In this document: positions 61,301-64,000 of the stretch, piece by piece | How positions within the stretch are numbered: the stretch's first letter is position 1 | How the letters are laid out: the number at the start of each line of letters is the position of its first letter | Source: Megalopta genalis | Lineage: Eukaryota > Arthropoda > Insecta > Hymenoptera > Halictidae | Direction of reading: 5' to 3' | DNA: 64,000 nt | Assembly (NCBI RefSeq): GCF_051020955.1 | Contig: NW_027476184.1 | Location: 1-64,000 of the forward strand | Notes under the pieces: model-generated | What the model saw: the letters and a program-made list of their open reading frames with translations, nothing else | Database searches by the model: none | What the model was told of the DNA's origin: nothing | Made by a program: the position numbers and the translations under genes

Positions 61301-63342
61301 CAAACAACAAACAACAAACAACAAACAACAAACAACAAACAACAAACAACAAACAACAAACAACAAACAACAAACAACAAACAACAAACAACAAACAACA
61401 AACAACAAACAACAAACAACAAACAACAAACAACAAACAACAAACAACAAACAACAAACAACAAACAACAAACAACAAACAACAAACAACAAACAACAAA
61501 CAACAAACAACAAACAACAAACAACAAACAACAAACAACAAACAACAAACAACAAACAACGAAGAACAAACAACAAACAACGAAGAACAAACAACAAACA
61601 ACGAAGTACAAACAACAAACAACGTAGAACAAACAACAAACAACGAAGAACAAACAACAAACAACGAAGAACAAACAACGAACAACGAAGAACAAACAAC
61701 GAACAACAAACAACCAACAACGAAGAACAAACAACAAACAACGAAGAACAAACAACAAACAACGAAGAACAAACAACAAACAACGAAGAACAAACAACAA
61801 ACAACGAAGAACAAACCACCAACAGCGAAGAACAAACAACAAACAACGAAGAACAAACAACAAACAACGAAGAACAAACAACAAACAACGAAGAACAAAC
61901 AACAAACAACGAAGAACAAACCACCAACAGCGAAGAACAAACAACAAACAACGAAGAACAAACAACAAACAACGAAGAACAAACAACAAACAACGAAGAA
62001 CAAACAACAAACAACGAAGAACAAACAACAAACAACGAAGAACAAACAACAAACAACGAAGAACAAACAACAAACAACGAAGAACAAACAACAAACAACG
62101 AAGAACAAACAACAAACAACAAACAACAAACAACGAAGAACAAACAACAAACAACGAAGAACAAACAACAAACAACGAAGAACAAACAACAAACAACGAA
62201 GAACAAACAACAAACAACGAAGAACAAACAACAAACAACGAAGAACAAACAACAAACAACGAAGAACAAACTACAAACAACGAAGAACAAACAAGAAACA
62301 ACAAACAACGAAGAACAAACAACGAAGAACAAACAACGAAGAACAAACAACGAAGAACAAACAACGAAGAACAAACAACGAAGAACAAACAACGAAGAAC
62401 AAACAACGAAGAACAAACAACGAAGAACAAACAACGAAGAACAAACAACGAAGAACAAACAACGAAGAAAAAACAACGAAGAACAAACAACGAAGAACAA
62501 ACAACGATGAACAAACAACGAAGAACAAACAACAAACAACAAACAACGAAGAACAAACAACAAACAACGAAGAACAAACAACAAACAACGAAGAACAAAG
62601 AACAAACAACGAAGAACAAACAACAAACAACGAAGAACAAACAACAAACAACGAAGAACAAACAACAAACAACGAAGAACAAACAACAAACAACGAAGAA
62701 CAAACAACAAACAACGAAGAACAAACAACAAACAACGATGAACAAACAACAAACAACGAAGAACAAACAACAAACAACGAAGAACAAACAACAAACAACG
62801 AAGAACAAACAACAAACAACGAAGAACAAACAACAAACAACGAAGAACAAACAAGAAACAACAAACAACGAAGAACAAACAACGAAGAACAAACAACGAA
62901 GAACAAACAACGAAGAACAAACAACGAAGAACAAACAACGAAGAACAAACAACGAAGAACAAACAACGAAGAACAAGCAACGAAGAACAAACAACGAAGA
63001 ACAAACAACGAAGAACAAACAACGAAGAACAAACAACGAAGAACAAACAACGAAGAACAAACAACGAAGAACAAACAACAAACAACAAACAACGAAGAAC
63101 AAACAACAAACAACAAACAACGAAGAACAAACAACGAAGAACAAACAACAAACAACAAACAACGAAGAACAAACAACAAACAACAAACAACGAAGAACAA
63201 ACAACAAACAACAAAAAACGAAGAACAAACAACAAACAACAAACAACGGAGAACAAACAACAAACAACGAAGAACAAACAACAAACAACGAAGAACAAAC
63301 AACAAACAACGAAGAACAAACAACAAACAACGAAGAACAAAC
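58395..63342. repeat. HOR copy H6, 4948 bp, with an extra tagged block
   Basis: 6-bp unit at 58570-58575, AACCAAC-AACAAAT near 58990-59003, A array with AACAAAG near 59344, 59365 and 59449, then an early tagged G-A-A block (GTAC near 59653, AACGTAG near 59670, single CACCAAC-AGCGAAG at 59864-59877). A second A array follows, then E clusters at about 60200-60355, AACATAC (T at 60442), G-A-A, E array about 60605-60720, AACCAAC pair, A array about 60860-61555, and the regular tagged block with the paired tag at 61817 and 61922. The marker block is 62272-63342 (1071 bp). Confidence 0.93.
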
Positions 63343-64000
63343 TACAAACAACGAAGAACAAACAACAAACAACGAAGAACAAACAACAAACAACGATGAA
63401 CAAACAACAAACAACGAAGAACAAACAACAAACAACGAAGAACAAACAACAAACAACGAAGAACAAACAACAAACAACGAAGAACAAACAACAAACAACA
63501 AACAACGAACAACAAACACAAACAACGAAGAACAAACAACAAACAACGAAGAACAAACAACAAACAACGAAGAACAAACAACAAACAACGAAGAACAAAC
63601 AACAAACAACGAAGAACAAACAACAAACAACGAAGAACAAACAACAAACAACGAAGAACAAACAACAAACAACGAAGAACAAACAACAAACAACGAAGAA
63701 CAAACAACAAACAACGAAGAACAAACAACAAACAACGAAGAACAAACAACAAACAACGAAGAACAAACAACAAACAACGAAGAACAAACAACAAACAACG
63801 AAGAACAAACAACAAACAACGAAGAACAAACAACAAACAACGAAGAACAAACAACAAACAACAAACAACAAACAACGAACAACAAACAACAAACAACGAA
63901 CAACAAACAACAAACAACGAACAACGAACAACAAACAACAAACAACAAACAACAAACAACCAACAACAAACAACAAACAACAAACAACAAACAACAAACA
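63343..64000. repeat. HOR copy H7, 5' part only
   Basis: AAACTAC tag (T at 63343), AACGATG near 63396, 6-bp unit at 63518-63523 (4948 bp after H6's), G-A-A trimers to about 63850, an E/A mix and AACCAAC near 63960. The AACCAAC matches H6 at 58990, so H7 resembles H6 more than H5. The window edge cuts the copy. Confidence 0.93.

Larger units (their letters stand above)
1..64000. repeat. Heptanucleotide satellite array spanning the whole window
   Basis: The sequence can be read from end to end as 7-bp units: AACAAAC (A), AACGAAG (G), AACGAAC (E) and scattered single-substitution variants. Phase is kept over tens of kilobases and is broken only by a handful of short units. T is almost absent from the + strand and occurs only in rare variants such as AACGATG, AACTAC, AACGTAG and AACATAC. 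No unique sequence, transposon or gene interrupts it. Known for the family: 7-bp simple satellites of this kind form heterochromatin in Drosophila of the virilis group. Inferred: this is the interior of a heterochromatic array, since neither edge is seen. Confidence 0.98.

Noticed and set aside
1..64000. Telomeric repeat
   Set aside because: The C-strand unit AACAAAC gives GTTTGTT, which lacks the G-runs of known telomere repeats. The kilobase HOR structure and lack of an end also argue against it.
1..64000. G-quadruplex or hairpin-forming DNA
   Set aside because: No runs of three G on either strand. The near absence of T on one strand prevents self-pairing, so neither structure is supported.
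611..64000. AACGATG units as start codons with an upstream ribosome site
   Set aside because: AACGATG is a one-base variant of AACGAAG found at fixed places in the marker block. The GAAG upstream is the repeat itself, and the downstream frame is only heptapeptide repeat.
1..64000. Bacterial or phage origin, including tRNA, rRNA, promoters or terminators
   Set aside because: No such sequence is present. The composition and length fit eukaryotic satellite only.
1..64000. Firm species assignment to Drosophila virilis
   Set aside because: The unit AAACAAC recalls virilis-group satellites, but the AACGAAG trimers and 5-kb HOR are not something I can tie to a published sequence. It is kept as a suggestion only.

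Overview
All 64 kb are tandem repeat. The unit is a heptamer written here as AACAAAC (call it A; the same circle as AAACAAC), with two abundant variants: AACGAAG (G, two substitutions) and AACGAAC (E, one substitution). I found no protein-coding gene, RNA gene, transposon, CRISPR array or unique sequence on either strand, and neither flank of the array lies inside the window. The + strand is about two-thirds A and a quarter C, with little G and almost no T. Very long open reading frames exist on both strands (up to 22 kb), but only because the heptamer contains no stop codon in any of its six frames. They translate to monotonous heptapeptide repeats and are not genes.

The repeat has several tiers. 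Level 1 is the 7-bp unit. Level 2 is made of 14-bp (G-A) and 21-bp (G-A-A) blocks, separated by long pure A arrays (0.3 to 4.3 kb) and E arrays (0.1 to 0.5 kb). Level 3, in the right half, is a higher-order repeat (HOR) of about 4.85 to 5.5 kb carrying the same rare variant heptamers in the same order. Copies, counted from one boundary tag, are H1 29401-34250, H2 34251-39730, H3 39731-44699, H4 44700-53299 (enlarged and rearranged), H5 53300-58394, H6 58395-63342 and H7 63343-64000 (cut by the window end). An expanded copy, H0, precedes them at 18559-29400. Each complete copy H1-H6, and H0, carries one 6-bp unit, so copy spacing is 6 modulo 7 except in H4, which has one more indel. The left part has a separate 2.1-2.2 kb tandem repeat (4314 to about 10170) sharing the marker block of the HOR, and pure A, GAA and E arrays from 10170 to 17417.

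A regular copy such as H5 reads: GAA block with the 6-bp unit; short E/A transition; A array; E cluster; an AACATAC tag; GAA block; E array; two AACCAAC units; A array; GAA block with GTAC, GTAG and paired CACCAAC/AGCGAAG tags; then a roughly 1.07-kb marker block of 14- and 21-bp repeats.

The source is most likely constitutive heterochromatin (centromeric, pericentromeric or sex-chromosome) of a eukaryote, read by long-read assembly. The closest precedent I know is the family of 7-bp satellites in the Drosophila virilis group (AAACTAC, AAACTAT, AAATTAC and, as I recall, AAACAAC). That is a suggestion from unit sequence only; nothing in the window names the species. No genes work together here. 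The biology is the concerted evolution of a satellite: homogenisation at 7, 14/21 and kilobase scales, with the rare variants acting as tags of duplication history.
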